The translations under genes and the position numbers were made by a program. Below, one piece after another: positions 15,390 to 25,453 of a DNA stretch of 64,000 nucleotides. The notes beneath the pieces were generated by a model. That model was not told where the DNA came from, searched no databases, and worked only from the letters and a program-made list of their open reading frames with translations. This DNA is from Nocardioides oceani. Its GTDB lineage: Bacteria > Actinomycetota > Actinomycetes > Propionibacteriales > Nocardioidaceae. Positions within the stretch are counted from its first letter, which is position 1. Each line of letters starts with the position of its first letter. Location: contig NZ_JAUHJQ010000001.1 of the NCBI RefSeq assembly GCF_030412965.1, positions 1 through 64,000 on the forward strand, read 5' to 3'.

Positions 15390-17312
15390 ATGAGGTACGC
15401 CGCCGCGGTGGCTGCGGCCGCCGTGGTGACCGGCGTGCTCGCGCCGGCCGCCGTGCCGTCGCTCGGCGCGACGGCCCACGCCGCCCGCACCGACCTGCCG
15501 GCGACGCTCGACACGCGTGCCCTGCAGACCTCGACGGTGCAGGTGCCGGTGCCCGCCGGGGTGGACCCGCGCTGGGTGACCGGCGCGCTGACCGTGGCCG
15601 ACGGCGCCCGTGGCACCGTGCTGCTGCTCGTGGACGGCCGGGTCGTCCGCAGCGCGGCCGCCCGGCCGTGGCAGCGGGTCGCGCTCCCGGTCGGCCGCGA
15701 CGACGTCGGGCCCGACGGAACGGTGAGCCTCGGCGTGCGGTTCCGGCCGGAGGGCGAGCGGACCGGCTGCCGGCCGCTCGAGCCGTACGACGTCCGGCTC
15801 ACCAACCTCGCGCTGCTGCACCAGGGCACTGAGCGGGTCGACCTCGACCCGGCGCGGTTCCTCCCGGCCGCCGCCTCCCGGGTCGACGTCGTCGTCCCGC
15901 GGGAGGCCTCCGACGACGTGCTGTCGGCCGGGCTGGCCGCCGTGGCCGCCCTGGCCGCGCGCTACCCGGCGGGCGTCCCGGTCGGCCTCACCACCGCCGA
16001 CGTGGTCCTTCCCCGCACCGGCGCCGGCCAGCGGGTCCTCCGGATCTCGCCCGGCCCGACGACCGCCGAGCCGACCGCCGAGGTCCGGTTCGGCCTGCCG
16101 AGCCTCACGGTGACCGGCTCCGGGGACGAGCTGCGCAGCGCGGTCCTCGACCTCATCGGCGAGGACGCCGCGGACGCCGAGGACACCGCGACCGGCACCC
16201 GCCCCGAGGCGGAGCCGGGCTCGACCGTCACCCGCACGCTCGCGGAGCTGGGGGCCCGCGCCGCCGACGCGGAGCTGAGCGGGTACGGCCGCACCGCCAG
16301 CCTGCTGCGCATCCGGCAGGACGCGTTCGGCGGACCGGTCGACCGGCTGGACCTCAGCCTCGCCGGCGCCCACACCAGCGTCCCCACCGGCAGCCAGGCG
16401 CGGCTCGACACCTACCTCGACGACCGGCTCGTCGACTCCCGCACGCTGGGCGACGGCGGGACCTTCGCCGTCGAGACCAGCGTGCCCGGCTCACGGCTCG
16501 CCTCCACCGCCGAGCTCGAGCTGGTGCTGACCGCGGTGCCCGAGGACGGCTGCACCGCCGGCACGCTGCTGCCCCTGGAGGTGCAGCTGGACCGCGACGA
16601 CTCGGCGCTGAGCGCCGAGGTCGCCGGTGGGCCGGACGCCGGCCTCGAGGCGTTCCCGCAGGTGCTCGCGGGCCGGCTGCCGGTGGCGCTGCGCGGTGGA
16701 GAAGCCGCCCGGACCGCCGCGGCGGCCGACGCGGCGCAGGTGGTCGCGAGCCTGCAGCGCGCCGCGGCGTACCCCCTCGAGGTCGGGCTCGTCTCCCCCG
16801 AGGCGCTGCTCGCCGACGGGCCGGGGCTGCTCGTGGGCGCCACCTGGGCCGACACCGTCGCGGCCGGTGCGCGCCTGCGGCCCGACACCGACGGCCCCCG
16901 CGGCGCAGCCCTCCAGGCGGCCGGCGACGACGAGGCCCCGCTGCTGGTCCTCGGCACGCTCGGCGCCCGTTCCGGCGTGCTGCGCACATGGGTCGCCGAG
17001 CAGACGGCCCGTGACGGCTGGGACGGGCTGACCGGCGACGCGCTGGTCAGCGACGGCGGCGCCGCGCGCCCGCTGGTCGCCCTGGACCCGCGGGCCGTGC
17101 CCGGCGAGGCGGCCCAGGACGTGCCGGACCTGGCCCCGGACGGGGAGGGGCGGTCCTACGTGGGCTGGTTCGCGGCCGGCATCGTGGTGCTGCTGCTGCT
17201 CCTCGGCCTGCAGCTCGCCGCGACCCTGCGTCGGCGCGCGGCCCGGGCTCCCGGGACGGCGGCGCCGCGCGGCTCCGCGACGTCGGTCAGCGGGTCTGCG
17301 CCGCGGCCTTGA
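15390..17312 (+). CDS. Large exported, C-terminally anchored protein, BcsB-like
   Basis: From ATG 15390 the protein has 640 residues. It has a signal peptide ([20 protein letters not shown]), two large beta-rich extracellular regions, and one C-terminal helix [19 protein letters not shown] before a basic tail. The pattern of a jelly-roll segment with a cysteine ([20 protein letters not shown]), a repeat of it ([20 protein letters not shown] to [13 protein letters not shown]) and the single membrane anchor resembles BcsB, the periplasmic partner of cellulose synthase. No synthase (BcsA) is nearby. The family call is tentative. The gene overlaps the ispH 3' end by 26 bp, tail to tail. Confidence 0.6.
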   Translation: MRYAAAVAAAAVVTGVLAPAAVPSLGATAHAARTDLPATLDTRALQTSTVQVPVPAGVDPRWVTGALTVADGARGTVLLLVDGRVVRSAAARPWQRVALPVGRDDVGPDGTVSLGVRFRPEGERTGCRPLEPYDVRLTNLALLHQGTERVDLDPARFLPAAASRVDVVVPREASDDVLSAGLAAVAALAARYPAGVPVGLTTADVVLPRTGAGQRVLRISPGPTTAEPTAEVRFGLPSLTVTGSGDELRSAVLDLIGEDAADAEDTATGTRPEAEPGSTVTRTLAELGARAADAELSGYGRTASLLRIRQDAFGGPVDRLDLSLAGAHTSVPTGSQARLDTYLDDRLVDSRTLGDGGTFAVETSVPGSRLASTAELELVLTAVPEDGCTAGTLLPLEVQLDRDDSALSAEVAGGPDAGLEAFPQVLAGRLPVALRGGEAARTAAAADAAQVVASLQRAAAYPLEVGLVSPEALLADGPGLLVGATWADTVAAGARLRPDTDGPRGAALQAAGDDEAPLLVLGTLGARSGVLRTWVAEQTARDGWDGLTGDALVSDGGAARPLVALDPRAVPGEAAQDVPDLAPDGEGRSYVGWFAAGIVVLLLLLGLQLAATLRRRAARAPGTAAPRGSATSVSGSAPRP

Positions 17313-18291
17313 GGTCGCGCCGCAGCTCCTTGGGCAGCGCGAAGATCAGGCTCTCCTCGGCGGTGTGCACGGCCTTGGCGTCCGGGTAGCCCCGCTCGGC
17401 CAGGTAGGCCAGGACGCCGTCGACCAGCGACTCCGGGACGCTCGCGCCGGAGGTCACGCTCACGGTGCGGACCCCGTCGAGCCAGGCCTCGTCGATCTCG
17501 GAGGCGTCGTCGACGCGGTACGACGCCTTGGCGCCGGCCTCGAGGGCGACCTCGACCAGGCGCACGGAGTTCGAGGAGTTCCCCGACCCCACGACGATGA
17601 CCAGGTCGGCGCCGAGGGCGATCTCCTTGACCGCGAGCTGGCGGTTCTGCGTGGCATAGCAGATGTCGTCGCTCGGCGGGTCGAGCAGCAGCGGGAACCG
17701 CTCGCGGATCGCGGCCACGGTCTCGAGCGTCTCGTCGACGCTGAGCGTGGTCTGGGAGAGCCAGGCGACGCGAGCCGGGTCGCGCACGACGATGCCGGCG
17801 ACGTCCTCGGGGCCCTGGACGAGCTGGATGTGGTCGGGCGCCTCGCCGGCGGTCCCCTCGACCTCCTCGTGGCCCTCGTGGCCGATGAGCAGGATGTCGT
17901 AGTCCTCGGCGGCGAACCGCTTCGCCTCGTGGTGCACCTTGGTCACCAGCGGGCAGGTCGCGTCGATCGTCTTCAGCTCGCGCTCGGCGGCCTGGCGGTG
18001 CACCTCGGGGCTCACGCCGTGCGCGGAGAAGACGACCGTGCGGCCGGTCGGGACCTCGTCGAGCTCCTCGACGAAGATCGCGCCGCGGCGCTCGAGGTCG
18101 GCCACCACGTGCTTGTTGTGGACGATCTGCTTGCGCACGTAGACCGGGGCGCCGTACAGGTCCAGGGCCTGCTCGACGGTGACGACCGCGCGGTCGACAC
18201 CGGCGCAGTAGCCCCGCGGTGCCGCGAGGAGGACGGCCTTCTCGGCCTCCTCCGGCGACAGGATCGGGGGCATGCCCATGTCGGTGCTCAT
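17287..18291 (-). CDS. ispH: 4-hydroxy-3-methylbut-2-enyl diphosphate reductase (IspH/LytB)
   Basis: This 334-residue enzyme is the last of the MEP isoprenoid pathway and makes IPP and DMAPP with a [4Fe-4S] cluster. The three cluster cysteines are in [13 protein letters not shown] (Cys29), [12 protein letters not shown] (Cys113) and [17 protein letters not shown] and [10 protein letters not shown] hold the substrate-binding histidines, and [13 protein letters not shown] binds diphosphate. The ATG is chosen because a good -10 box (TATCCT) lies six bases upstream. It is divergent from xseA with 45 bp between, the same arrangement as in mycobacteria (lytB2/xseA). Confidence 0.97.
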   Translation of the reverse strand: MSTDMGMPPILSPEEAEKAVLLAAPRGYCAGVDRAVVTVEQALDLYGAPVYVRKQIVHNKHVVADLERRGAIFVEELDEVPTGRTVVFSAHGVSPEVHRQAAERELKTIDATCPLVTKVHHEAKRFAAEDYDILLIGHEGHEEVEGTAGEAPDHIQLVQGPEDVAGIVVRDPARVAWLSQTTLSVDETLETVAAIRERFPLLLDPPSDDICYATQNRQLAVKEIALGADLVIVVGSGNSSNSVRLVEVALEAGAKASYRVDDASEIDEAWLDGVRTVSVTSGASVPESLVDGVLAYLAERGYPDAKAVHTAEESLIFALPKELRRDLKAAAQTR

Positions 18292-18297
18292 GCCACC

Positions 18298-18303
18298 AGG
18301 ATA
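18298..18303 (-). promoter_or_regulatory. -10 box of ispH, TATCCT
   Basis: It lies 6 nt before the ATG and overlaps the region where the xseA -35 should lie. Confidence 0.55.
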
Positions 18304-18323
18304 GGGACGTCGGTGGCATCCCC

Positions 18324-18329
18324 TAATCT
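18324..18329 (+). promoter_or_regulatory. -10 box of xseA, TAATCT
   Basis: It lies 7 nt before the ATG; together with the ispH box it fills the 45-bp divergent gap. Confidence 0.55.
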
Positions 18330-18336
18330 CGCGGCC

Positions 18337-19587
18337 ATGGCCCTGGAGACCTCGCCCGCGGCGCCGGCGCCCGTGCGGCAGATCGCCAACGCGATCGCGG
18401 GCTGGGTCGACCGCCTCGGCGCGGTGTGGGTCGAGGGCCAGGTGGCCCAGGTCAGCCGCCGCCCCGGCATGGGCACCGTCTTCATGACGCTGCGCGACGC
18501 GGTCGCCGACATCTCGGTGCCGGTCACCTGCTCGCGGGTCCTCTTCGACGGGCTCAACCCGCCGCTCGTCGAGGGCGCGAGCGTCGTCATCCACGCCAAG
18601 CCGTCCTACTACGCCAACCGCGGCACCCTGTCCCTGGCCGCCCGCGAGATCCGCATGGTCGGGCTCGGCGAGCTGCTCGCGCGCCTCGAGCGCCGCCGCC
18701 AGCTGCTGGCGGCCGAGGGCCTCTTCGAGCGCCAGCTCAAGCGCCCGCTGCCGTTCCTGCCCACGCGCGTGGGGCTGGTGACCGCGCCCAACAGCGCCGC
18801 CGAGCGCGACGTCCTGGAGAACGCCCGCCGCCGCTGGCCCGCCGTCCGCTTCGAGGTCGCGTACGCCGCCATGCAGGGCACCCGCGCGTGCGCGGAGGTC
18901 ATGGAGGCGCTCGACCGGCTCGACCGGCACCCGGAGGTCGACGTCATCGTGGTCGCCCGCGGGGGCGGCTCGGTCGAGGACCTCCTGCCGTTCTCCGACG
19001 AGGCGCTCGTGCGTGCCGTGGCCGCCACCCGCACACCGGTGGTCTCCGCGATCGGCCACGAGCCGGACCAGCCGCTGCTCGACCTGGTGGCCGACGTCCG
19101 CGCGTCGACGCCCACCGACGCCGCGAAGCTGGTCGTGCCCGACGTCGCCGACGAGCTGCGCGGCGTCGCGGCGGCGCGGGACCGGCTCCGCTCGGTGCTC
19201 GCCGGCTGGATCGCCCGGGAGCAGGCCGGTCTGGACGCGCTGCGCTCGCGTCCCGCGCTGGCCGACCCGCGCTCGCTGGTCGACGCGCGGGTCGCCGAGG
19301 TCGAGCAGCTGCGCGACCGGGCGCGCCGCACGCTGGGCCACCGCCTCGACCGGGCCGCCGACGACATCGGCCACCAGCGCGCCCGCGCCCGGGCGCTCTC
19401 GCCGCTGGCGACCCTCGAGCGGGGCTACGCCGTGCTGCAGGACGCCGACGGCCACGTCGTCACGTCCGTGACCGCCCTCGCGACCGGGGCGCCGGTGAGC
19501 GTGCGGGTGGCCGACGGCCGGGTGCACGCCACCACCACCGGGGTCGAGGCCGACCCCCTGGAGACCACCGGAGGAACCGATGGCTGA
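18337..19587 (+). CDS. xseA: Exodeoxyribonuclease VII large subunit
   Basis: This 416-residue catalytic subunit degrades single-stranded DNA from both ends. An OB-fold occupies about residues 15-105 ([20 protein letters not shown]). The catalytic domain has [59 protein letters not shown] and [16 protein letters not shown] coiled-coil region follows, then the conserved [14 protein letters not shown]. The 3' end overlaps xseB by 8 bp, so the two subunits are translationally coupled. Confidence 0.97.
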   Translation: MALETSPAAPAPVRQIANAIAGWVDRLGAVWVEGQVAQVSRRPGMGTVFMTLRDAVADISVPVTCSRVLFDGLNPPLVEGASVVIHAKPSYYANRGTLSLAAREIRMVGLGELLARLERRRQLLAAEGLFERQLKRPLPFLPTRVGLVTAPNSAAERDVLENARRRWPAVRFEVAYAAMQGTRACAEVMEALDRLDRHPEVDVIVVARGGGSVEDLLPFSDEALVRAVAATRTPVVSAIGHEPDQPLLDLVADVRASTPTDAAKLVVPDVADELRGVAAARDRLRSVLAGWIAREQAGLDALRSRPALADPRSLVDARVAEVEQLRDRARRTLGHRLDRAADDIGHQRARARALSPLATLERGYAVLQDADGHVVTSVTALATGAPVSVRVADGRVHATTTGVEADPLETTGGTDG

Positions 19588-19789
19588 CCCCACGCCCCAG
19601 CAGGAGCTGTCCTACGAGGCCGCCCGGGAGGAGCTGATCGAGGTCGTGCGCCGGCTGGAGGCCGGCGGCACCACGCTCGAGGAGTCGCTCGCGCTCTGGG
19701 AGCGGGGCGAGCACCTCGCCACCGCCTGCCAGCAGTGGCTCGACGGCGCGCGGCAGCGCCTCGACAGCGCCCTCGAGGACGACGCCTGA
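19580..19789 (+). CDS. xseB: Exodeoxyribonuclease VII small subunit
   Basis: This 69-residue helical protein forms the stalk of exonuclease [43 protein letters not shown] and [11 protein letters not shown] are characteristic. The overlap with xseA and a GGAGGAAC ribosome-binding site inside xseA fix the ATG. Confidence 0.95.
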   Translation: MADPTPQQELSYEAAREELIEVVRRLEAGGTTLEESLALWERGEHLATACQQWLDGARQRLDSALEDDA

Positions 19790-19798
19790 CCCCTCGGG

Positions 19799-20368
19799 TC
19801 AGCCGGCGGAGCCCGCCACCGGATCGGTGACGAGGAGGCCGGCGAACAGGGCGAGGTCCTCCTCGGGGGCCGAGCCGTAGACCAGCACGGTCTCCTCGCC
19901 GAGCTCGGCGACGTACGCGTGGTCCCCACCCTCGTCGCTGTAGGCCTCCCAGGTCCGGGCGACGCCCGAGTCCAGCTCGAGCGGGGCCTCCTCCTCGGTG
20001 TCCTCGTCGACGTGCTCCTCGAGCAGGTCCTCGACGCTGTCCTCCTCCTGGCGCAGGCCGATGAACCGGCCGTCGTCGGTGAGGACGGCGAGGAAGAACT
20101 CCGGCCGCTGGCCCGCCGACGACGCCTCGACGTTGGTCGCGATCCAGCCGGCCGGCAGGGCCGGCGGGTAGGCGGGCTCGCGCCCCGCGGTCTGGACCGC
20201 CGCGACGGCGTCGAGGTAGTCGACCGGCTCGGGCTCGACCTCGAGCTCGTTGCGGAACACCGAGCGGAAGACCACGACGCCGATGACGGCCACCACCACG
20301 ACGATCATCGAGCCGATGAGGCCGTTCGTCGTGCGCTGGTAGCGGCCAGGCTTGCCGGTCTCACTCAC
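19799..20368 (-). CDS. DUF4245 membrane-anchored protein
   Basis: This 189-residue protein has one N-terminal helix (LIGSMIVVVVAVIGVVVF), then an extracytoplasmic domain with PPALPAGWIATNVEASSAGQ, an acidic loop rich in Asp/Glu, and RTWEAYSDEGGDHAYVAELG. This is the DUF4245 pattern found next to xseAB and glpX in many actinobacteria. The function is unknown. It is convergent with xseB, 9 bp apart. Confidence 0.88.
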   Translation of the reverse strand: MSETGKPGRYQRTTNGLIGSMIVVVVAVIGVVVFRSVFRNELEVEPEPVDYLDAVAAVQTAGREPAYPPALPAGWIATNVEASSAGQRPEFFLAVLTDDGRFIGLRQEEDSVEDLLEEHVDEDTEEEAPLELDSGVARTWEAYSDEGGDHAYVAELGEETVLVYGSAPEEDLALFAGLLVTDPVAGSAG

Positions 20369-20431
20369 GGGCTCATCCTCTCAGCCGCTCCGAGCGGGCC
20401 GACCGCGCGGGCCCCGCCACCCGGATCGAAC

Positions 20432-20486
20432 CGCACCTGCGGCAGAATCATGGCGCAGGAGCCCGCAGGTGCGGCATGATCTGCCG
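20432..20486. promoter_or_regulatory. Interleaved inverted repeats before the mod operon, putative operator
   Basis: Two pairs of inverted arms are interleaved: CGCACCTGCG (20432) with CGCAGGTGCG (20464), and GGCAGAATCATG (20441) with CATGATCTGCC (20475). The result is one binding-site-like word, roughly GCGGCAGAATCATG, present once on each strand. It ends three bases before the ATG of the HTH-TOBE gene, as an autoregulatory operator would; CATGAT may double as a -10 box. Confidence 0.5.
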
Positions 20487-20488
20487 CC

Positions 20489-20884
20489 ATGACGACGTAC
20501 CGCGTCTCCGAGGCCGCCGCCCTCCTCGGCGTCAGCGACGACACCCTGCGCCGCTGGGTCGAGGCCGGCCGGCTCAGCACCGCCACCGAGGGAGGCCGCA
20601 CGGTCGTCCCCGGCGCCGGCCTCGCCGCGCTCGCGGAGTCCCTCGCCGACTCGCCGGACCGCGAGCAGAACCGCGCGGCGTCGGTCAGCGCCCGCAACCG
20701 GCTCTCGGGGATCGTCACCCGGGTCGTGCGCGACCGGGTGATGTCCCAGGTGGAGGTGGTGTGCGGCCCCTACCGGCTGGTGTCGCTGATGAGCACCGAG
20801 GCCGCCGACGAGCTGGGCCTGGAGCCCGGCGTGCGCGCGATCGCCTCGGTCAAGTCCACCAACGTCGTCGTGGAGCGTCCGTGA
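20489..20884 (+). CDS. HTH-TOBE protein, probable molybdate-responsive regulator
   Basis: This 131-residue protein has a MerR/Xis-type helix-turn-helix ([28 protein letters not shown]) and a C-terminal Mop/TOBE domain ([51 protein letters not shown]) that binds molybdate or tungstate in related proteins. It is first in the operon, overlapping modA by four bases. It most likely senses molybdate and controls its own operon through the interleaved repeat upstream. Confidence 0.87.
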   Translation: MTTYRVSEAAALLGVSDDTLRRWVEAGRLSTATEGGRTVVPGAGLAALAESLADSPDREQNRAASVSARNRLSGIVTRVVRDRVMSQVEVVCGPYRLVSLMSTEAADELGLEPGVRAIASVKSTNVVVERP

Positions 20885-21672
20885 GGCGCGCGGCGGCGGG
20901 GCTCGCCCTCGCCCTCACCGGCGCCCTCACCGGCGCGGCCGCCGGCTGCTCGGCGGGCGAGGACGACGGGACCCGCCTGCGCGTGCTGGCCGCGGCATCG
21001 CTGTCGAGCACGTTCGAGGAGCTCGCCGCGGAGTTCGAGCGCACGCACGAGGGGGTCGACGTCCAGCTGTCCTTCGGCGGGTCCGCCGACCTCGTCGCGC
21101 AGGTGCAGGAGGGCGCGCCTGCCGACGTGCTCGCCACCGCCGACACCGCGACGATGGACCGGCTGGTGACCGAGGGGCTCACCGACGGCGCCCCCGAGGT
21201 GTTCGCGACCAACGTCCTCCAGCTCGCCGTCCCCGCCGGCAACCCCGCCGGGGTCCGCGGCCTCGCCGACCTCGACACCGGCAGCAGCACCGGCGCCGGC
21301 TCCGCCGCCGAGGACGTCGACCTGGTCGTCTGCGCCCCGGAGGTGCCCTGCGGCGCCGCGGCCGTCCGCCTCGCGGAGGTGGCCGGCGTACGCCTCTCCC
21401 CCGTCAGCGAGGAGCAGTCGGTCACCGACGTGCTCGGCAAGGTCACCTCCGGCGAGGCCGACGCCGGCCTGGTCTACGTCACCGACGTGCGCGCGGCCGG
21501 CGACGCCGTCGAGGGCATCGCGGTCCCCGAGGCCGACCAGGTCGTCAACGAGTACCCCGTCGCCACCCTCGCCGACAGCGACGAGGCCGACCTGGCGCGG
21601 GAGTTCGTCCAGCTCGTGCTCGGCGCGACCGGGCGCGAGGTGCTCGACACCGCGGGCTTCGGGGCGCCGTGA
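20881..21672 (+). CDS. modA: Molybdate ABC transporter, substrate-binding lipoprotein
   Basis: This 263-residue lipoprotein has the signal peptide and lipobox [10 protein letters not shown]. The binding domain follows: [20 protein letters not shown] (the first oxyanion-binding serines), [36 protein letters not shown], then [20 protein letters not shown] and AGLVYVTDV. These match ModA. It captures molybdate outside the membrane for ModBC. The GTG start overlaps the upstream stop (GTGA) and its own stop overlaps modB in the same way. Confidence 0.95.
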   Translation: MRRAAAGLALALTGALTGAAAGCSAGEDDGTRLRVLAAASLSSTFEELAAEFERTHEGVDVQLSFGGSADLVAQVQEGAPADVLATADTATMDRLVTEGLTDGAPEVFATNVLQLAVPAGNPAGVRGLADLDTGSSTGAGSAAEDVDLVVCAPEVPCGAAAVRLAEVAGVRLSPVSEEQSVTDVLGKVTSGEADAGLVYVTDVRAAGDAVEGIAVPEADQVVNEYPVATLADSDEADLAREFVQLVLGATGREVLDTAGFGAP

Positions 21673-22451
21673 GGCCCGGCGTCCCGCGCTGGGTCCTGGT
21701 GCCCGCCGCGCTGGGCGCGGCGTTCGTGCTCCTGCCGCTCGTCGCGATCATCGCCCGCGTGCCGTGGACGGACGTCGGCACGCTGATCGGGTCCGATGCG
21801 TCGCGCGACGCGCTGTCCCTGAGCCTGCGGACCTCGGCGGCCAGCACCGTGCTGTGCGTCGTGCTGGGCGTCCCGATGGCGGTCGTGCTCGCGCGCACCT
21901 CCTTCCCCGGCCAGCGGGTCCTCCGGTCGCTGGTGCTGCTGCCGCTCGTGCTGCCGCCGGTGGTCGGCGGGCTCGCGCTGCTCTACACCTTCGGCCGCCG
22001 GGGGCTGCTCGGCGAGACGCTCGAGGTGCTCGGGGTCCAGGTCGCCTTCTCGACCGCGGCGGTGGTGATGGCGCAGACCTTCGTCGCGCTGCCGTTCCTC
22101 GTCGTCAGCCTCGAGGGTGCGCTGCGGACGGCCGGCGAGCGGTACGAGCTGGTCGCGGCCACCCTCGGCGCCCGGCCGACGACGGTCTTCCGCCGGGTCA
22201 CGCTCCCGCTGGTGCTCCCCGGCCTGGCGTCCGGCGCGGTGCTGGCCTTCGCCCGCGCGCTGGGCGAGTTCGGGGCGACCGTCACCTTCGCCGGCAGCCT
22301 CCAGGGCGTCACCCGCACGATGCCCACCCAGATCTACCTGCTCCGGGAGACCGACGCCGACGGCGCCGTCGCGCTCTCGCTGGCGCTGGTCGTCGTCGCG
22401 GTGCTCGTGATCGGCGTCGCGCACCGGGGCCGGCCGGGCGGCGCGCTGTGA
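21669..22451 (+). CDS. modB: Molybdate ABC transporter permease
   Basis: This 260-residue protein has five to six membrane helices. The EAA-type loop is [20 protein letters not shown] followed by [36 protein letters not shown] and [11 protein letters not shown] are typical of ModB/CysT permeases. It starts at the GTG overlapping the modA stop and ends overlapping modC. Confidence 0.95.
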   Translation: MRPGVPRWVLVPAALGAAFVLLPLVAIIARVPWTDVGTLIGSDASRDALSLSLRTSAASTVLCVVLGVPMAVVLARTSFPGQRVLRSLVLLPLVLPPVVGGLALLYTFGRRGLLGETLEVLGVQVAFSTAAVVMAQTFVALPFLVVSLEGALRTAGERYELVAATLGARPTTVFRRVTLPLVLPGLASGAVLAFARALGEFGATVTFAGSLQGVTRTMPTQIYLLRETDADGAVALSLALVVVAVLVIGVAHRGRPGGAL

Positions 22452-23485
22452 CGCTCGAGCTCGCCGCCACGGTCACCGACCGCGACGTCGAGGTCGCCCT
22501 GGAGGTCGCCGACGGCGAGACGGTCGCGCTGCTCGGCCCGAACGGCACCGGCAAGTCGACCGTGCTCGCGGTCGCCGCCGGCCTGCTGCGCCCCGACCGC
22601 GGTCGGGTCGTCCTCGACGGCGAGGAGCTGACCGGCCGCCGCCTGGTGCCGCCGCACGCGCGGCGTACCGCCCTCCTCGCCCAGGACCCGCTGCTCTTCC
22701 CCCACCTGACCGCGCTGGAGAACGTCGCCTTCGGCCCCCGCTCCGCAGGGGTACGTCGCCGGGCGGCCCGCGACCGCGCCCGCGGCTGGCTCGCCGAGGT
22801 CGGCGCGGACGACCTGGCCGGGCGGCGTCCCGGCCGGCTCAGCGGTGGGCAGGCCCAACGGGTGGCGATCGCCCGGGCGCTGGCCGCCGACCCGCGGCTG
22901 CTGCTGCTCGACGAGCCGATGGCGGCCCTCGACGTCGCGGTCGCGCCGGCCCTGCGCCAGACCCTGAAGCGGGTGCTCGAGGGCCGCACCACCCTCCTGG
23001 TCACGCACGACGTGCTGGACGCACTGCTGCTGGCCGACCGGGTGGTCGTGCTCGACCGCGGCCGGGTCGTGGAGCACGGCCCGACCGCGGAGGTGCTCGC
23101 CCGACCCCGCAGCGCGTTCGCCGCCCGGGTCGCCGGGCTCAACATGGTCCGCGGCCGCTGGTCGGCCGGCGCCGTCCGTGCCGACGACGGCCGGGCGGTC
23201 GCCGGCTCGCCCTCCGGGCCGGCCCTGCGCGAGGGGGACGCGGCCGTGGCGGTCTTCCGGCCCCGCGCGGTCTCGGTGTTCCGCCACGCACCCGGCGGCA
23301 GCCCCCGCACCGCCCTGGACGTCGTCGTCACCGACCTCGAGCCGCACGGCGACCAGGTGCGCGTGCGGGCCGGGGACCTCGCCGCCGACGTCACCGTCCA
23401 CGCCGCCGCCGAGCTCGACCTCGCACCCGGCGTCCCGGTCACGTTCGCGGTCAAGGCCACCGAGGTCGACGTCTACGCCCAATGA
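22448..23485 (+). CDS. modC: Molybdate ABC transporter ATP-binding protein with TOBE domain
   Basis: This 345-residue ATPase has the Walker [10 protein letters not shown], the Q-loop [20 protein letters not shown], the signature [15 protein letters not shown], the Walker B LLLLDEP and the H-loop LLVTHD. After residue about 215 a single TOBE/Mop-like domain ([11 protein letters not shown] to [14 protein letters not shown]) completes it, as in ModC. Adjacent genes supply the binding protein and permease, so the importer is complete. Confidence 0.95.
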   Translation: MTLELAATVTDRDVEVALEVADGETVALLGPNGTGKSTVLAVAAGLLRPDRGRVVLDGEELTGRRLVPPHARRTALLAQDPLLFPHLTALENVAFGPRSAGVRRRAARDRARGWLAEVGADDLAGRRPGRLSGGQAQRVAIARALAADPRLLLLDEPMAALDVAVAPALRQTLKRVLEGRTTLLVTHDVLDALLLADRVVVLDRGRVVEHGPTAEVLARPRSAFAARVAGLNMVRGRWSAGAVRADDGRAVAGSPSGPALREGDAAVAVFRPRAVSVFRHAPGGSPRTALDVVVTDLEPHGDQVRVRAGDLAADVTVHAAAELDLAPGVPVTFAVKATEVDVYAQ

Positions 23486-23551
23486 GCCGACCGCCCGCGG
23501 CGCGACGTTCCGGGCGCCGAGCGGGTGTGCCGGGCAGGTGGAGCAGACCAC

Positions 23552-23557
23552 TAGGGT
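23552..23557 (+). promoter_or_regulatory. -10 box of glpX, TAGGGT
   Basis: It lies 7 nt before the ATG. Confidence 0.5.
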
Positions 23558-23564
23558 TCGGGAC

Positions 23565-24569
23565 ATGAGCCTGGACGTCGCACCGGAGTCGCCCGACCGC
23601 AACCTCGCCCTCGAGCTCGTCCGCGTCACCGAGGCGGCCGCGATGGCCGCGGGCCGGTGGGTCGGCAAGGGCGACAAGAACGGCGCCGACGGCGTCGCGG
23701 TCAACGCGATGCGCGTGATGATCTCGACGATCGGCATGCAGGGCACCGTGGTCATCGGCGAGGGCGAGAAGGACAACGCCCCGATGCTCTACAACGGCGA
23801 GGAGGTCGGCGACGGCACCGGTCCGGAGTGCGACGTCGCCGTCGACCCGATCGACGGCACCACGCTGACCGCGAAGGGCATGACCAACGCGGTCTCGGTG
23901 CTGGCGGTGGCGCCCCGCGGCACGATGTACGACCCCTCGGCCGTCTTCTACATGGACAAGCTGGTGGCCGGCCCCGAGGCCGCCGACGTCGTCGACATCC
24001 GCCAGTCGGTCGCCGAGAACGTCCACGCCGTCGCCAAGGCCAAGGGCAGCAGCGCGAGCGACGTGACCGTCGTCGTCCTGGACCGGCCCCGCCACGCGGA
24101 CCTGGTCGAGGAGATCCGGGCCACCGGCGCGCGCATCAAGTTCATCAGCGACGGCGACGTGGCCGGCGCGATCATGGCCGCCCGCCCCGACACCGGCATC
24201 GACCTGCTGCTCGGCGTGGGCGGCACTCCCGAGGGCATCATCACCGCCTGCGCCATGAAGTGCCTCGGCGGGACGATCCAGGGCAAGCTCTGGCCGACCG
24301 ACGACGCCGAGCGCCAGCGGGCGGTCGACGCCGGCCTGGACCTCGACGCCGTGCTGACCACCGACGAGCTGGTCACCGGCGACGACTGCTTCTTCGTCGC
24401 CACCGGCATCACCGACGGCGAGCTGCTGCGCGGCGTGCGCTACCGCTCCGGCGGCGCGACCACGCACTCGCTGGTCATGCGGTCGCGCAGCGGCACCATC
24501 CGCTCCATCACGAGCGAGCACCGCCTGGAGAAGCTACGCGCTTACTCCGCGATCGACTTCGACCGCTGA
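23565..24569 (+). CDS. glpX: Class II fructose-1,6-bisphosphatase
   Basis: This 334-residue GlpX-type phosphatase performs the committed step of gluconeogenesis. Diagnostic segments are [48 protein letters not shown] with the metal-binding Asp residues, [16 protein letters not shown] and [18 protein letters not shown]. Length is normal. This is the only FBPase seen here; actinobacteria usually depend on it. Its last 36 bases overlap the 3' end of the convergent hydrolase gene. Confidence 0.97.
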   Translation: MSLDVAPESPDRNLALELVRVTEAAAMAAGRWVGKGDKNGADGVAVNAMRVMISTIGMQGTVVIGEGEKDNAPMLYNGEEVGDGTGPECDVAVDPIDGTTLTAKGMTNAVSVLAVAPRGTMYDPSAVFYMDKLVAGPEAADVVDIRQSVAENVHAVAKAKGSSASDVTVVVLDRPRHADLVEEIRATGARIKFISDGDVAGAIMAARPDTGIDLLLGVGGTPEGIITACAMKCLGGTIQGKLWPTDDAERQRAVDAGLDLDAVLTTDELVTGDDCFFVATGITDGELLRGVRYRSGGATTHSLVMRSRSGTIRSITSEHRLEKLRAYSAIDFDR

Positions 24570-25370
24570 GTCGACCGTACGGCGGCGCAGCGCGCCGATG
24601 ACGTGGTCGATGACCCGCGGGTCGACGGCCATCCCGACGTGCGACGCGGTCACCTCGACCGCCTCGGCGACCGGGTCGATGCAGGCGCGCCAGTCGACGA
24701 TGCCGTCGCGCCTGGAGTAGATCGCGGTGAAGCCGATGTCCTCGGCGAGCGGGTGCCGGCTCTCCTCGAAGGACTGGCGCGCGCAGTCGCCCGCGACGCA
24801 GTCCTCCGACATCAGGCCGGGCAGCCCGGCCCGGCTGAGCCGCACCAGCACGTCGACGCTGCGGGTCAGCACCCCGTGGTGGGCGCCCGGCGCCATCATC
24901 GGGCTGCCCATCGTGACGATGCCGGAGACCAGGTCGGGGCGCCGGACGGCGACGCCGCGCGCCAGCATGCCGCCGAGGCTGTGCCCGACGACCTGCACCC
25001 GGCTGCCACGACGGGCCGCGATCGACTCCAGCCGCGCCTCGAGCTGGGTCGCCGCGTCGAGCGTGCAGCCGATGTTGGCGCGGATGGTCGAGCGGTAGGT
25101 GCGGTAGCCCTGCGCCCGCAGCGCCCGGCCCATGAACGACAGCGACGTGTCGCCGGCGAGGAAGCCCGGGACCAGCAGGACCGGGTCGGCGAGGCGGGCG
25201 GGCACGCGGCCGACGTACGGCGTGGCGCGGCGGGTCCGGCGCTCGGCGCGGCTGCGCAGGGCGTAGCGGCTGGCCTCACCCAGGATGCTGCCCTCACGCA
25301 CGAGGGCGACGAGCGGAGGGGGCGCGAAGCCCTCGGGGAGCAGGAACGCTCCCATGGTCGGCTGGCTCAC
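24534..25370 (-). CDS. Alpha/beta hydrolase, triacylglycerol lipase/esterase-like
   Basis: The 278-residue protein has the strand-helix [19 protein letters not shown], the nucleophile elbow [17 protein letters not shown] with the catalytic Ser, the acid region [14 protein letters not shown], and a late histidine in [12 protein letters not shown]. The first 60 residues are basic and show no clear signal peptide. A conserved cysteine pair lies in SEDCVAGDC. Esterase or lipase activity is likely; the substrate is unknown. The start is supported by a -10 box six bases upstream. Confidence 0.85.
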   Translation of the reverse strand: MSQPTMGAFLLPEGFAPPPLVALVREGSILGEASRYALRSRAERRTRRATPYVGRVPARLADPVLLVPGFLAGDTSLSFMGRALRAQGYRTYRSTIRANIGCTLDAATQLEARLESIAARRGSRVQVVGHSLGGMLARGVAVRRPDLVSGIVTMGSPMMAPGAHHGVLTRSVDVLVRLSRAGLPGLMSEDCVAGDCARQSFEESRHPLAEDIGFTAIYSRRDGIVDWRACIDPVAEAVEVTASHVGMAVDPRVIDHVIGALRRRTVDSAVEVDRGVSA

Positions 25371-25376
25371 ACTGAG

Positions 25377-25382
25377 ACGTTA
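25377..25382 (-). promoter_or_regulatory. -10 box of the hydrolase gene, TAACGT
   Basis: It lies 6 nt before the GTG. Confidence 0.45.
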
Positions 25383-25453
25383 CCCACAAGTGACCCACAC
25401 CACCGGCAAACCGGACGATCTGCGTCCGACGAGGGTCTGGTTGACTGACAGGC

